The position numbers and the translations under genes were made by a program. The notes beneath the pieces are model-generated. The model was not told where the DNA came from, searched no databases, and saw only the letters and a program-made list of their open reading frames with translations. From Candidatus Melainabacteria bacterium RIFCSPHIGHO2_02_FULL_34_12 (lineage in GTDB: Bacteria; Cyanobacteriota; Vampirovibrionia; 2-02-FULL-35-15), in NCBI GenBank assembly GCA_001784555.1, contig MFRM01000007.1:90486-137156 (forward strand): a stretch of 46,671 nt of DNA, given 5' to 3'. This document shows, one piece after another, positions 16,754 to 25,840 of the stretch; positions within the stretch are counted from its first letter, which is position 1; every line of letters begins with the position of its first letter.

Positions 16754-18139
16754 GTGAGTTTTATTAAAGATTTAAAGAAGAAAAATGTTTTAATTCTAGG
16801 AGCAGGTAAAACAGGGTTAGCTACTGCTTTTTTTTTAATTGGTAAGGTAAAAAATATATTACTAAGTGAACGTGGATACGAGAAAGAAAACATTAAGAAT
16901 CAAATAGCCGCACTGAAAAATGCAGGTGTAAAAGTTGAGTTTGAACAAAATTCAGAAAATTTTATAAGTCAGGCTGATTTAGTAGTAATAAGTCCTGGAA
17001 TAAGCCCATATTCTGAAATAGTAAAAAAAATTACAGCTAAACACCTATCTATAATTTCAGATATTGAATTAGCACAATATTTTTCAAATACGCCAATAAT
17101 TGCAGTAACAGGTACAAATGGAAAGACTACAACTACTTCCCTTATTACCCATTTAATAAACAATTCCGGGAAAAAAGCTATTGCTTGCGGCAATATTGGC
17201 AATCCACTAATAGAAATAATTAAAAATAACGAGGATAAAGACATCGATTATTTTGTACTTGAAATTAGTTCATTTCAGATATTTTATAGTCCTACCTTAT
17301 CCCCCGAGATTGCGATATGCCTAAACATAACTCCTGATCATTTGGACTGGCATGGAAATATGGAAAATTACATTGCAGCTAAAAAGAAATTGTTTTTACA
17401 GCAAAACAAAAACAGCTGGGCAATACTTAATTTTTCAGACAATGTACTTAAGGATTTTAATCTTAAAAACAAAATATTGTATTTTTCATCGGAGATAAAA
17501 GATTCAGATGTATTAAAAAAGCACTCTTATTTTGCTTTTTTTGAAAATAATTACCTGAAAATAAAACAAAACGATAATATTCAGGAGTTAATAAACAAAA
17601 ACGATTTAAGAATTCTAGGCTTACACAATATTGAAAATGCACTTGCTGCCATTGCCTGCGCAAAAATAATAGATGTCAATAATGATGCCATAAAAGACGG
17701 ATTAAAAACATTTCAGGGGGTTGAACACCGGCTTGAATTTATAAAGAAGGCAAACAATAAAGCATATTATAATGATTCCAAAGCAACTAATCCTGAAGCA
17801 ACTATTAAAGCCATAGAAGCATTTAAAGGAAAAAAAATTACTTTGATTCTAGGCGGAAAAGATAAAAATACCAGCCTGGAGCAAATGATAAAAACAATAA
17901 AAGAAAACGTGGATGAAGTAATATTATTTGGCGAAGCTAAAGACAGATTTTTGTCAGAGTTAAATAAAAATAGTTACAATAAAGTAAAAATAGTGACTGA
18001 TTTAAAAGAAGTAGTAAAAACTTCACTGGATTCAAAGACTGAAATTGTTTTGTTTTCTCCTGCATGTGCAAGTTTTGATATGTTTAAAAATTATGAAGAA
18101 AGAGGAAAACTTTTCAAAGAATTTGTTTACAAATATTAA
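16754..18139 (+). CDS. murD: UDP-N-acetylmuramoylalanine--D-glutamate ligase
   Basis: 461 residues, starting with GTG (MSFIKDLKKKNVLILGAGKTG). An N-terminal Rossmann-like domain (6-105) binds the uracil nucleotide; ATP-binding GTNGKTTTT is at 120-128; NITPDHLDWHG near 197 and YNDSKATNP near 335 are typical of MurD. It adds D-Glu to UDP-MurNAc-L-Ala in the cytoplasm. The next gene, ftsW, overlaps its 3' end, so the two are coupled; the order murD-ftsW occurs in many dcw clusters. No good ribosome site precedes the GTG. Confidence 0.96.
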   Translation: MSFIKDLKKKNVLILGAGKTGLATAFFLIGKVKNILLSERGYEKENIKNQIAALKNAGVKVEFEQNSENFISQADLVVISPGISPYSEIVKKITAKHLSIISDIELAQYFSNTPIIAVTGTNGKTTTTSLITHLINNSGKKAIACGNIGNPLIEIIKNNEDKDIDYFVLEISSFQIFYSPTLSPEIAICLNITPDHLDWHGNMENYIAAKKKLFLQQNKNSWAILNFSDNVLKDFNLKNKILYFSSEIKDSDVLKKHSYFAFFENNYLKIKQNDNIQELINKNDLRILGLHNIENALAAIACAKIIDVNNDAIKDGLKTFQGVEHRLEFIKKANNKAYYNDSKATNPEATIKAIEAFKGKKITLILGGKDKNTSLEQMIKTIKENVDEVILFGEAKDRFLSELNKNSYNKVKIVTDLKEVVKTSLDSKTEIVLFSPACASFDMFKNYEERGKLFKEFVYKY

Positions 18140-19220
18140 AAATTCAGACAGATTTTTTGTTGAATTAACCATTGCATTAGCAGCTCTGGGATTAATATTT
18201 GCTTTTACCAGCAGTACCTGGCTTTCTCAAAAATATACAGGGCATTTCTGGTTTCTTTGGTTTAAACAATTTATAGCTTTCATAATTGGTTTTATACTTC
18301 TTGTCTGGTTTTCAAGAATCAAATATAAATTCTGGTATAAATTAACCTGGTTTTTATATATTTCTATGGTTTTGTTAATGACAGTTACACTGGTAATTGG
18401 AAAAACCAGCGGCGGCTCTACCAGATGGATTGATCTTGGTTTTATACAGTTTCAGCCTGCAGAAGTAGCAAAACTGTCCATTCTTTTACTGGCTGCAAGA
18501 TATCTGATAAATTTTAAACCCTTTGAGAAACGAACACTTATCTATATTCTTTTTTCAATGATTTTAATTGGTCTGGTTTTTAAACAACCGGATCTTGGCT
18601 CTGCAGCTATTTTGGTTTTACTTTTGCTCCAGTTGTTTTTTGTTTTTGGATTCCCTGCTCATATTTTACTTTTAAGCACTACCGCAATCGGTTTGTTTGG
18701 TTTATTTGAAATTTTTAAAACTTCTTACCAGCTTGCACGTATAGAATTCTGGTTAAATCCTTATAAAGATCCACAAGGCAAAGGCTATAACCTCATACAG
18801 GCAAAATATGCCTTTGGTCTTGGGGGATTGTGGGGAGCAGGAATTGGCAACTCAGTTCAAAAAAAATATGGTCATCTGCCTGTACCACATGCGGATTTTA
18901 TTTTTGCCATTATTGCTGAAGAGATTGGCTTTATAGGAGTAACAGCTATTCTTATTTTATTTGCAGCATGGACATTACGTGGTCTATATTTAATAAATAA
19001 AATTGAAAATAAATACGGAAGAATTCTTGGAAGCGGAATCGTATTTTTAATTATCACGCAAACCATAATTAATCTGGCTGTCTCAGTAGGCTTGTTTCCG
19101 GTTACAGGAGTAACTTTGCCATTTTTTAGTTGTGGAGGAACTTCATTAATAGTAACCCTTGCTATGTGCGGGATTCTTTTTAATATTGTTTCCAGCGAGA
19201 AGAAAGATGTTAAGGCTTAA
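18093..19220 (+). CDS. ftsW: FtsW/RodA family septal peptidoglycan polymerase
   Basis: About 375 residues with ten predicted TM segments. SEDS motifs are present: [56 protein letters not shown] and [11 protein letters not shown]. FtsW polymerises lipid II at the septum with a class B PBP. The reading frame opens at 18045, but the start is uncertain: ATG at 18093 (overlapping murD by 47 bases) or TTG at 18123 (17-base overlap, with AGAGG 11 or more bases before it). Both lie inside murD, which indicates coupling. The downstream neighbour is convergent fabZ, touching at 19217-19220. Confidence 0.93.
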   Translation: MKKEENFSKNLFTNIKNSDRFFVELTIALAALGLIFAFTSSTWLSQKYTGHFWFLWFKQFIAFIIGFILLVWFSRIKYKFWYKLTWFLYISMVLLMTVTLVIGKTSGGSTRWIDLGFIQFQPAEVAKLSILLLAARYLINFKPFEKRTLIYILFSMILIGLVFKQPDLGSAAILVLLLLQLFFVFGFPAHILLLSTTAIGLFGLFEIFKTSYQLARIEFWLNPYKDPQGKGYNLIQAKYAFGLGGLWGAGIGNSVQKKYGHLPVPHADFIFAIIAEEIGFIGVTAILILFAAWTLRGLYLINKIENKYGRILGSGIVFLIITQTIINLAVSVGLFPVTGVTLPFFSCGGTSLIVTLAMCGILFNIVSSEKKDVKA

Positions 19221-19687
19221 ATTTTTCTATTTTCTGGCTTTGGAATAACAGCAAAAAGGATTTCAGCTTCAGCAGCTAACTGACCGTCTACTTTTGCTTC
19301 ACATTTAAATTTTCCAATCGGTCCTTTTAGCTTTATTAATTCAACACTTAAGTCTAGTTTATCTCCAGGAATAACTGGCTTTTTAAATCTCGCTGCATCA
19401 ATACCTGCAAACAAACCTATCATATCTTTATATTCTTCTTTTACAAGCATTGCAACACAACCAAGCTGTGCCAGAGCTTCTATAATCAAAACTCCAGGCA
19501 TAATTGGATTGCCAGGAAAATGTCCCTGAAAGAAAGGTTCATTTGCTGTGATGTTTTTATAACCAATTGCTCTAATGCCAGGTTCTATACTGGTTACCCT
19601 GTCGATAAGAAGAAATGGATATCTATGAGGGATAATTTCTCTTATCTTATTTACATCAATATTTTCTAAAGTAGTTCCTTGATTCAT
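19217..19687 (-). CDS. fabZ: 3-hydroxyacyl-ACP dehydratase FabZ
   Basis: 156 residues, hot-dog fold. [13 protein letters not shown] is at about 15-27 and the catalytic segment [20 protein letters not shown] at about 54-73, with the active-site His55 and Glu69. It dehydrates 3-hydroxyacyl-ACP in fatty-acid elongation. Its stop overlaps the ftsW stop by three bases in tail-to-tail arrangement. The gap of about 97 bases to the divergent prenyl synthase holds its promoter. No lpx genes are adjacent, as they are in many Gram-negatives. Confidence 0.95.
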   Translation of the reverse strand: MNQGTTLENIDVNKIREIIPHRYPFLLIDRVTSIEPGIRAIGYKNITANEPFFQGHFPGNPIMPGVLIIEALAQLGCVAMLVKEEYKDMIGLFAGIDAARFKKPVIPGDKLDLSVELIKLKGPIGKFKCEAKVDGQLAAEAEILFAVIPKPENRKI

Positions 19688-19784
19688 ATTTTATGGAGCT
19701 TATAATAGCATATTCTGGAAATGTACTAACAAAATAGGACATCTTTGCTTGTCTGAGAAACAGTAAATAAATTAGAATGATCTT

Positions 19785-20729
19785 ATGCAGACTACTACTG
19801 AACTTAATATTGACATTGAAGAATATCTTAAAAAACAAAAGAAGCTTATTGATAGTAAGTTAAATTTCTTGCTGGATAAGGCAAAAAAAAACATAGATTT
19901 GAAAGAACTATATGATGCAATAAGTTATTCATTACTAAATGGCGGAAAACGAATTCGCGGTGCATTATGCCTGGCAACTTTTGAAACCTATGCAAAAAAT
20001 GCAGATAAAGAATTATTTGAAGACTGCCTAACTACAGCATGTTCAATAGAAATTATCCATGCAATGAGTCTCATACATGATGATCTTCCAAGCATGGATA
20101 ATGATGATATAAGACGCGGGAAGCCTTCATGTCACAAAGTATTTGGAGAAGCAAATGCAATTCTTACAGGTGATGGAATGCTTACACTCGCATTTCAGTT
20201 AATTATTGAAAATACAAATAAAATCAACGACAAAGAAAAATTAGAAGTAATAAATATACTTGCTAAAGCATTTACTTTTGGTTTGGTACCAGGTCAAATG
20301 CTTGATTTAGAAACAGTAAATAAAAGTGCTGATCTTAATACCATAGACAGAATAGCAAAATTAAAAACTGCTGAGCTCATAAAAGCAGCTGTTATTTGTG
20401 GGGCATTAATTGCAAAGAAAAATTCCACAATACCAATTCCAGATTCTATATTAAAAAGCCTTGATATATTTGGAATTAATATAGGAAAGGCTTTTCAGGT
20501 AATCGATGACATTCTGGATGTAATTTCTGACACAAAAACACTTGGAAAAACTTCAGGTAAGGATAGGAAAAGAAACAAACCAACATATCCATCAGTCATA
20601 GGTCTTGAAGCAGCAAAAAAAACAGCAGAAGATCTCATAGAAAATGCAAAATTTGAATTGCATAAAGCAAATACAGATACCTGTGTATTATCTTCTATAG
20701 CTGATTTTATAATTAAAAGGATTTATTAA
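19785..20729 (+). CDS. Polyprenyl diphosphate synthase (FPP/GGPP synthase type)
   Basis: 314 residues with both aspartate-rich motifs: LIHDDLPSMDNDDIRRGKPS (first, about 100-120) and QVIDDILDVISD (second, about 240-251), plus GGKRIRGAL near 55. These bind the allylic diphosphate through Mg ions and condense it with IPP. The small residues before DDxxxxD are typical of short-chain (IspA-like) farnesyl or geranylgeranyl synthases, but the product length cannot be read safely. It supplies precursors of undecaprenyl carrier lipid and quinones. The DUF212 gene follows 5 bases later, so they form a unit. Confidence 0.93.
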   Translation: MQTTTELNIDIEEYLKKQKKLIDSKLNFLLDKAKKNIDLKELYDAISYSLLNGGKRIRGALCLATFETYAKNADKELFEDCLTTACSIEIIHAMSLIHDDLPSMDNDDIRRGKPSCHKVFGEANAILTGDGMLTLAFQLIIENTNKINDKEKLEVINILAKAFTFGLVPGQMLDLETVNKSADLNTIDRIAKLKTAELIKAAVICGALIAKKNSTIPIPDSILKSLDIFGINIGKAFQVIDDILDVISDTKTLGKTSGKDRKRNKPTYPSVIGLEAAKKTAEDLIENAKFELHKANTDTCVLSSIADFIIKRIY

Positions 20730-20733
20730 AATC

Positions 20734-21177
20734 ATGCATCTTACAAATAGTATGGAAATTATTTTATCTGCCTTTAGTGCAAATTGTCTTGCACAATTTT
20801 ACAAACTTGTAGTTGCACTTGTGGTAAATAAGCAGCTGGATTTTAAAAGACTATTCCAAACTGGCGGCATGCCTTCAAGCCACAGTTCATTTATGATGGG
20901 AATGACTACTAGTGTTGGTTTAATTGCAGGGTTTAATTCAATACCATTTGCTATTGCACTTATAGTTTCACTGGTGGTGATGTATGATGCAGCAGGTCTT
21001 AGAAGAGCTGTAGGAAGGCAAGCTACCGTTTTAAATCAGATTGTCACTGAAATTTTTTCTGAGCATCCTCATCTTAGTTCTCATAGATTCAGAGAACTTC
21101 TTGGACATACTCCTGTAGAAGTGTTTATAGGAGCTTTATTAGGCACTGCAGTAGCTATCTGGATTCATGGGATTTAA
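20734..21177 (+). CDS. DUF212 divergent PAP2-family membrane protein
   Basis: 147 residues, about four hydrophobic segments. GGMPSSHSSFM near 47 and YDAAGLRRAVGRQA near 89 with LGHTPVEVFIGALLG near 129 are the conserved elements of the divergent PAP2 (acid phosphatase/VPT-related) family of cyanobacteria, plants and Firmicutes. The catalytic set of full PAP2 enzymes is only partly kept. A link to the neighbouring prenyl synthase suggests a lipid-phosphate role, but this is a guess. ATG at 20734 is chosen; another at 20752 is possible. Confidence 0.85.
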   Translation: MHLTNSMEIILSAFSANCLAQFYKLVVALVVNKQLDFKRLFQTGGMPSSHSSFMMGMTTSVGLIAGFNSIPFAIALIVSLVVMYDAAGLRRAVGRQATVLNQIVTEIFSEHPHLSSHRFRELLGHTPVEVFIGALLGTAVAIWIHGI

Positions 21178-21185
21178 CATTATTT

Positions 21186-22103
21186 CTACTTCGCAACCAA
21201 AGACTCAACCATTGCACCACAAGAAGAAACATTTAAAATTTTATAAGAACTTTTTACTTTAAATTCTTCCCACTTTGAAATCATTTTCTTAGCGATAGAC
21301 TCTGCTTTATTTTTATCTGTTACAAATGCCACTAGTGTAGGTCCGGCACCGGATAATGTAGCTCCGTAAGCACCTGAAGAAACTGCTTCATTCAGGACTT
21401 CTTCCATCCCCGGCACTAAATCTTTTCTGAAAGGTTGATGCAATCTGTCCTGAAATCCAATCTTAAGTCCTTCCCAGTTTTTATTTAATAAACTGGATAA
21501 AAGATATGCAACACGGCTTATGTTAAAAGTTGCATCGCCAAAAGGTATTTTTGGCGGCAGAAGTTCTCTGGAAATACTGGTCGGCAATTCAAAATTAGGG
21601 ATTAAAACTATGATAAGTAATTCTTTAGGCCATGGAAACTGATTAACATAAACTTTTTCATCAAATGAAACTGAAATAGTAAGTCCACCATAAATTGCAG
21701 CAGCAGCATTATCCGGATGTCCTTCAAGTTTTGTAGCAAGACTCATAATCTCATATTTTTTTAAGGGATTTCCCAGCAAGTGATCTGCAGCAAGCAAACC
21801 GCTTACTACTGCACTTGCGCTTGAACCAAGTCCTGCAGCCAAAGGAAGCTGGCAGTTAATATACAGCTCAATACCTGGCGGTGTTTTATTTAATTTTTTA
21901 AATACTTCACAAAAAGCTCTGTATACAAGATTTGTTTTATCTACAGGTAAATTACTCGAATTCTGTTGATTGATTTTCAATCCTTCTTTTGTAATTTTAA
22001 AAGTAAACTCATTGTACCAATCCAGTGCCAGTGATAAAGTATCAAAACCTGGTCCTAAATTTGAAGTTGAAGCTGGGACTTTAATTTTTATTGTTTCACT
22101 CAT
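21186..22103 (-). CDS. thrB: Homoserine kinase
   Basis: 305 residues, GHMP kinase. KVPASTSNLGPGFDTLSLAL near the N-terminus is the ThrB signature, PLAAGLGSSASA near 90 binds ATP, and GATLSGAGPTLVAFV near 250 is motif 3. It phosphorylates homoserine for threonine synthesis. It is the last gene of the minus-strand nrnA-ispD-thrB unit, 17 bases after ispD. Other threonine genes are not in the window. Confidence 0.95.
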   Translation of the reverse strand: MSETIKIKVPASTSNLGPGFDTLSLALDWYNEFTFKITKEGLKINQQNSSNLPVDKTNLVYRAFCEVFKKLNKTPPGIELYINCQLPLAAGLGSSASAVVSGLLAADHLLGNPLKKYEIMSLATKLEGHPDNAAAAIYGGLTISVSFDEKVYVNQFPWPKELLIIVLIPNFELPTSISRELLPPKIPFGDATFNISRVAYLLSSLLNKNWEGLKIGFQDRLHQPFRKDLVPGMEEVLNEAVSSGAYGATLSGAGPTLVAFVTDKNKAESIAKKMISKWEEFKVKSSYKILNVSSCGAMVESLVAK

Positions 22104-22120
22104 CTTATTATTAACATTCC

Positions 22121-22906
22121 TTATAAACTACAGATTTCTGTTTCATATTTTAATCCTTTAATTTCAGTATTTTGTGCTCCTATTAACAATACTTTTGCTA
22201 ATTCAAGGTCTTCCTGATATGTAATTTTAATATTTTTTCTGCTCCCAGGAACAAGATTGACAGGCTTTCCTGATAGTTCAAGCATCATAGACTCATCAGT
22301 AATAATAGTTTTATAATCCTTAGCTTTAAATGTTTTATAGACATCTTTTAATAACTGATAATTAAATACCTGTGGAGTCTGTATGGCATATAATCCGTCC
22401 CTATCAACAGTTTTTTCCACTTCCACCACCAATCTGTCATTATTAGATTTTTTCTTACATACTTTTTTTAAAGTATCTACTATTGGTAATGCCAGAATAG
22501 CATTGCCTTCATGAAGAGTAATCTCTATACACTTTTTAATATCATGTAATTCAAATAAAGGCCTTGCTACATCATGAATTATGACAATATCTGTAGTCTC
22601 ATCTACATTACAAAAACCATTGTAAACAGAGTCCTGTCTTAATTCACCACCTAATACTGCTTTTATACTTATATTTTTTTTAGGTGCAAATTTATCAATC
22701 AGTTCATTCGTGTTTTTAATATCATTAGTTACAACGATGATCTCGGACAAATTCTCAAGCAAAGAAAATTTCTCAAGCGAATAAAGTAAAAGAGGTTTGC
22801 CATTAAGTAAAATAAATTGCTTGGACATGGAATCACCAAATCCCAATCTGACAGATGCTCCTGCAGCTGCAATAATTACTGAAATTTTTATATTTCTTTC
22901 ATTCAT
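22121..22906 (-). CDS. ispD: 2-C-methyl-D-erythritol 4-phosphate cytidylyltransferase
   Basis: 261 residues. The nucleotide-binding loop IIAAAGASVRLGFGDSMSKQF is at about 10-30 (IspD/2-C type, with the x-G-x-G-x-R region and conserved Lys), with VIIHDVARP near 105, PIVDTLKKV near 140 and IQTPQVF near 172. It makes CDP-ME in the MEP pathway, one step before IspE. It starts 4 bases after the nrnA stop. The spacer of the loop (GFGDSM) is longer than the classic RMG form, which is common in clostridial and cyanobacterial sequences. Confidence 0.95.
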   Translation of the reverse strand: MNERNIKISVIIAAAGASVRLGFGDSMSKQFILLNGKPLLLYSLEKFSLLENLSEIIVVTNDIKNTNELIDKFAPKKNISIKAVLGGELRQDSVYNGFCNVDETTDIVIIHDVARPLFELHDIKKCIEITLHEGNAILALPIVDTLKKVCKKKSNNDRLVVEVEKTVDRDGLYAIQTPQVFNYQLLKDVYKTFKAKDYKTIITDESMMLELSGKPVNLVPGSRKNIKITYQEDLELAKVLLIGAQNTEIKGLKYETEICSL

Positions 22907-22910
22907 TTAA

Positions 22911-23897
22911 TTATTTAAGTTCTTCCTGTATTTTTTTTAATATCATATCTTTTGCTTTCTCCAGCGGATAACTCATGTTTATTCCTGCTGCTTTTTTATG
23001 TCCGCCGCCGCCAAACAAAGAAGCGATTTTACTAACATCTGTATCGTCGTTTGCACGTAAACTTACTTTTGTTCCATTTTTATCCTCTCTAAAAAAAACA
23101 CATATCCTGACATCTTTCGTTCTTGCCATGTAATCAACAATATCTTCAGTATCTTCACTAGTTGCATTTAATTTTTTCATACTGTCTTTATTTACACAGG
23201 TCCACATAACCTGACCTTTTTTAATTAAAATACAATCCTTTAAAGCAGAGCCAAAAATTTTAATGGCTTTAAAAGGCCTTTCCAGAAAAGCTTTTCTGTA
23301 AATAGATTCATGCTCAGCTCCAAATTTTATCAGCTCAGCCCCCCATGAAAGAGCAGTTTCATTTGTTTTTGAATTTGAGAAACATCCTGTGTCTGTAAGT
23401 AAAGTGGTATATAAAAGAGTGGCTACTTCTTTAGTGATTTTAATTTTTAATTGTTTAGCTACTGTATAAACCACCTGCCCTGTACTAACTGCTTCAGGAT
23501 CAATACAGTTTATTTTTCCAAACATTTCATTTGAAATATGATGATCAATGTTAATGGTCGTATTTGCTTTATGCCAGAGATCTTTTGCCTTGCCTAGTCT
23601 TTTTAAAGAACCACAATCAAGACTGAAAGCCAGATCATAATTTTTCTGTAAAGTACTGTCCTCAGGTATTTTCACAAGGTCTGTATAGGGAAGAAACTTA
23701 TATATAACTGGTACCGGGTCAGAAATTACATGATCTACTATATGACCGGATTTTTTAAGAATTGCACCCATTGCCAACATGGAACCTAAAGTATCACCAT
23801 CAGGATTTTGATGTGAAAGCACAAGACTCCTCTTGGAACTTTTAATCTTTTTAAGAATACTGCTTATTGTATTATTTCCCGTCATTGTTTTTTTCAA
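22911..23897 (-). CDS. nrnA: DHH-family phosphoesterase, NrnA-like
   Basis: 328 residues. DHH motifs are present in order: SHQNPDGDTLGSM near 29, SLDCGSLKRLG near 92, NIDHHISN near 117, and the DHHA1 segment FGGGGHKKAAG near 302. NrnA cleaves short oligoribonucleotides and 3'-phosphoadenosine 5'-phosphate and can act on cyclic dinucleotide breakdown products. It is first in the nrnA-ispD-thrB unit. The divergent HIT gene starts 113 bases away, with a short palindrome in between. Substrate (nanoRNA versus pAp) cannot be decided from sequence. Confidence 0.9.
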   Translation of the reverse strand: MKKTMTGNNTISSILKKIKSSKRSLVLSHQNPDGDTLGSMLAMGAILKKSGHIVDHVISDPVPVIYKFLPYTDLVKIPEDSTLQKNYDLAFSLDCGSLKRLGKAKDLWHKANTTINIDHHISNEMFGKINCIDPEAVSTGQVVYTVAKQLKIKITKEVATLLYTTLLTDTGCFSNSKTNETALSWGAELIKFGAEHESIYRKAFLERPFKAIKIFGSALKDCILIKKGQVMWTCVNKDSMKKLNATSEDTEDIVDYMARTKDVRICVFFREDKNGTKVSLRANDDTDVSKIASLFGGGGHKKAAGINMSYPLEKAKDMILKKIQEELK

Positions 23898-23920
23898 AAG
23901 CAGATTGCTCTGCCTAGTAC

Positions 23921-23941
23921 AGACACCCCAGCAGGGCGTCT
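23921..23941. repeat. Short inverted repeat AGACaCCCcagcaGGGCGTCT
   Basis: Eight-base arms with one G.T-type mismatch around a 5-base loop, in the gap between divergent nrnA and HIT genes. A similar GACGGGG..CCCCGTC palindrome occurs inside leuB (31332-31350). Such GC-rich palindromes stand out against the AT-rich background and look like members of a mobile or REP-like family. Confidence 0.5.
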
Positions 23942-24010
23942 CTCCATTTCATTACAATTATGTGCTTCTGTTACTTAACATAAAACTCATTATTAGATTA
24001 TACTTTACTT

Positions 24011-24388
24011 ATGAACGACTCACCATCTAATTCAGGCTTAGACTTAGACTCAGATTCAAATTGCATATTCTGTAAAATCGTAAAAAAAGAAATGCAAACA
24101 AAAATTATTTATGAAAATGATGACTTTATTGCTTTTAATGACATAAAACCTGTAAGTCCTACTCATATACTTGTAATACCAAAAAAACACTATAAAAATC
24201 TTTTTGAAGCTAACGATAAAGATATGCTTGGTAAACTATTGCTTGCAGTAAAAGAAGTTGCAACAGAAAAAGGACTCGGTGAAGGTTTTAGAACCGTAAT
24301 TAATACCGGCGACAATGGCGGTCAAACTGTTCATCATATCCATGCACATGTCTTGGGTGGAAGATTTCATAAATGGCCACCGGGATAG
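24011..24388 (+). CDS. HIT-family nucleotide hydrolase/transferase
   Basis: 125 residues. The histidine triad VHHIHAHVLGG is near residue 110, and the N-terminal C-x2-C (CIFCKIV at 19-22) is typical of Hint-type proteins. They hydrolyse adenosine phosphoramidates or similar nucleotides. A variable Asp/Ser repeat (LDLDSDSN) precedes the domain. It is followed after 24-36 bases by murT, so it may be co-transcribed with it and with mfd. Confidence 0.93.
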   Translation: MNDSPSNSGLDLDSDSNCIFCKIVKKEMQTKIIYENDDFIAFNDIKPVSPTHILVIPKKHYKNLFEANDKDMLGKLLLAVKEVATEKGLGEGFRTVINTGDNGGQTVHHIHAHVLGGRFHKWPPG

Positions 24389-24412
24389 AAAAGTATCGGC
24401 AAATCAAATAAA

Positions 24413-25810
24413 GTGGCTAATAAAATGATTTTTTTGTTGTCATTATGGCTGTCAAAGCTATTAAGTATAATAATTTCAGCTTGCAAGCTAGGTCAAGCAT
24501 CTAATTTCCCAGGAAAAGTTGCTTTATTAATAACCAATGACTTTCTAACCCATTTTAAATTTAATAAAGAAATTAAAATTATTTTAATTACTGGTACAAA
24601 CGGTAAAAGTACCACCTGCGGCTTGTTATGTAATATTTTAAAAAGTGCAGGCTGCAAAGTGATCACTAATAAAGCCGGGGCAAATCTTCTTTCCGGAATC
24701 TCAAGTACTTTATCTTTCCATTCTGACATATTCGGAAATATAGAAGAAAAATATCTTGTCCTCGAAGTTGATGAAGCTACACTTCCGTTAATTACAAAAT
24801 TTATAAAAGTTAATTTTATTGCAGTAACAAATCTTTTCAGAGATCAGCTAGATCGTTTTGGTGAACTAGATACCACTGCAAAATTAATAGAAAAAGGGAT
24901 AAATAACTGTAGCAATGCAACTGTAATATTAAATGCCGACGACTCAAGAGTGGCCTTTTTAAAGGCTAACAATAAAAAGATTTATTATGGGATAAATAGG
25001 GTTATCCCGGAGGGAAGTCCCTTAAATGACAAAATATGGCTAAATGATCCTCAGGAAAACACCGTTTGTCCGGAATGCAAATCAGAGTTAGTTTTTACAA
25101 CCAAACTCATGGCACATTTAGGTAATTACAAATGCAAACAATGTAATTTTAAAAGACCAGAGCCTGATTTTGCTGTCAGTGGTTTCAAAGCTGACGATCT
25201 GATAATTAATTTTGATATAAGCAGCAATTCTTTTTCTCAGAGCAAAAACAATTTCTTTCTTCCCATGATTGGGTTATTTAATCTTTACAATGCTCTTTGT
25301 TCTATAGCTATTGCAAAAACAATTTTAAATGTTACATCAGTACAAATTCAAAAAGGCTTCCAGTCATACTCTACAATTTTTGGCAGGGGTGAAAAAATAA
25401 TCATAAAAGATAAAACAGCCTGGCTTTTTTTAATTAAAAATCCTACAGGCACAACAGAAATTCTAAAGACTTTAAGTACTGTTCCAAATGCTCGTTTTTT
25501 AATTGCCATTAATGATGATTTTGCTGATGGCAGAGATGTCTCATGGCTCTGGGATGCAAGGTTTGATATACTTTCAAACCATAAAAAAGATATTTATGTT
25601 TCAGGAAAAAGAGCAGAAGATATGGCGCTAAGATTAAAATATGCAAATATACACCAGGACAAAATTCACATTCAGGAAAATATTGTAGCCGGAATGAATA
25701 AATCATTAAAATCGCTTGACTCTAGTGAAATTCTTTATATTCTGCCTACTTATACTGCACTTCTTGAATTACAGAGAAAAGGTATTTGCAAGGCAGCGCC
25801 AAAGGATTAG
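24413..25810 (+). CDS. murT: MurT-like Mur ligase (lipid II isoglutaminyl synthase subunit)
   Basis: 465 residues from GTG at 24413 (ATG at 24425 is an alternative). The ATP site GTNGKSTTCGLL is near 60. A zinc ribbon CPEC...CKQC near 222-246 inside a Mur middle domain, RPEPDFAVSGF after it, and NPTGTTEILKTL near 345 are characteristic of MurT. MurT with GatD amidates the D-Glu of lipid II to isoglutamine. GatD is not found beside it, although it usually follows directly; here mfd follows. It might be encoded elsewhere. The GGGATAA/TTATCCC pair inside the gene (24989-25008) is a local palindrome. Confidence 0.85.
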   Translation: MANKMIFLLSLWLSKLLSIIISACKLGQASNFPGKVALLITNDFLTHFKFNKEIKIILITGTNGKSTTCGLLCNILKSAGCKVITNKAGANLLSGISSTLSFHSDIFGNIEEKYLVLEVDEATLPLITKFIKVNFIAVTNLFRDQLDRFGELDTTAKLIEKGINNCSNATVILNADDSRVAFLKANNKKIYYGINRVIPEGSPLNDKIWLNDPQENTVCPECKSELVFTTKLMAHLGNYKCKQCNFKRPEPDFAVSGFKADDLIINFDISSNSFSQSKNNFFLPMIGLFNLYNALCSIAIAKTILNVTSVQIQKGFQSYSTIFGRGEKIIIKDKTAWLFLIKNPTGTTEILKTLSTVPNARFLIAINDDFADGRDVSWLWDARFDILSNHKKDIYVSGKRAEDMALRLKYANIHQDKIHIQENIVAGMNKSLKSLDSSEILYILPTYTALLELQRKGICKAAPKD

Positions 25811-25840
25811 AGCTCCAGTCACCACGGGTATATAAAATAA

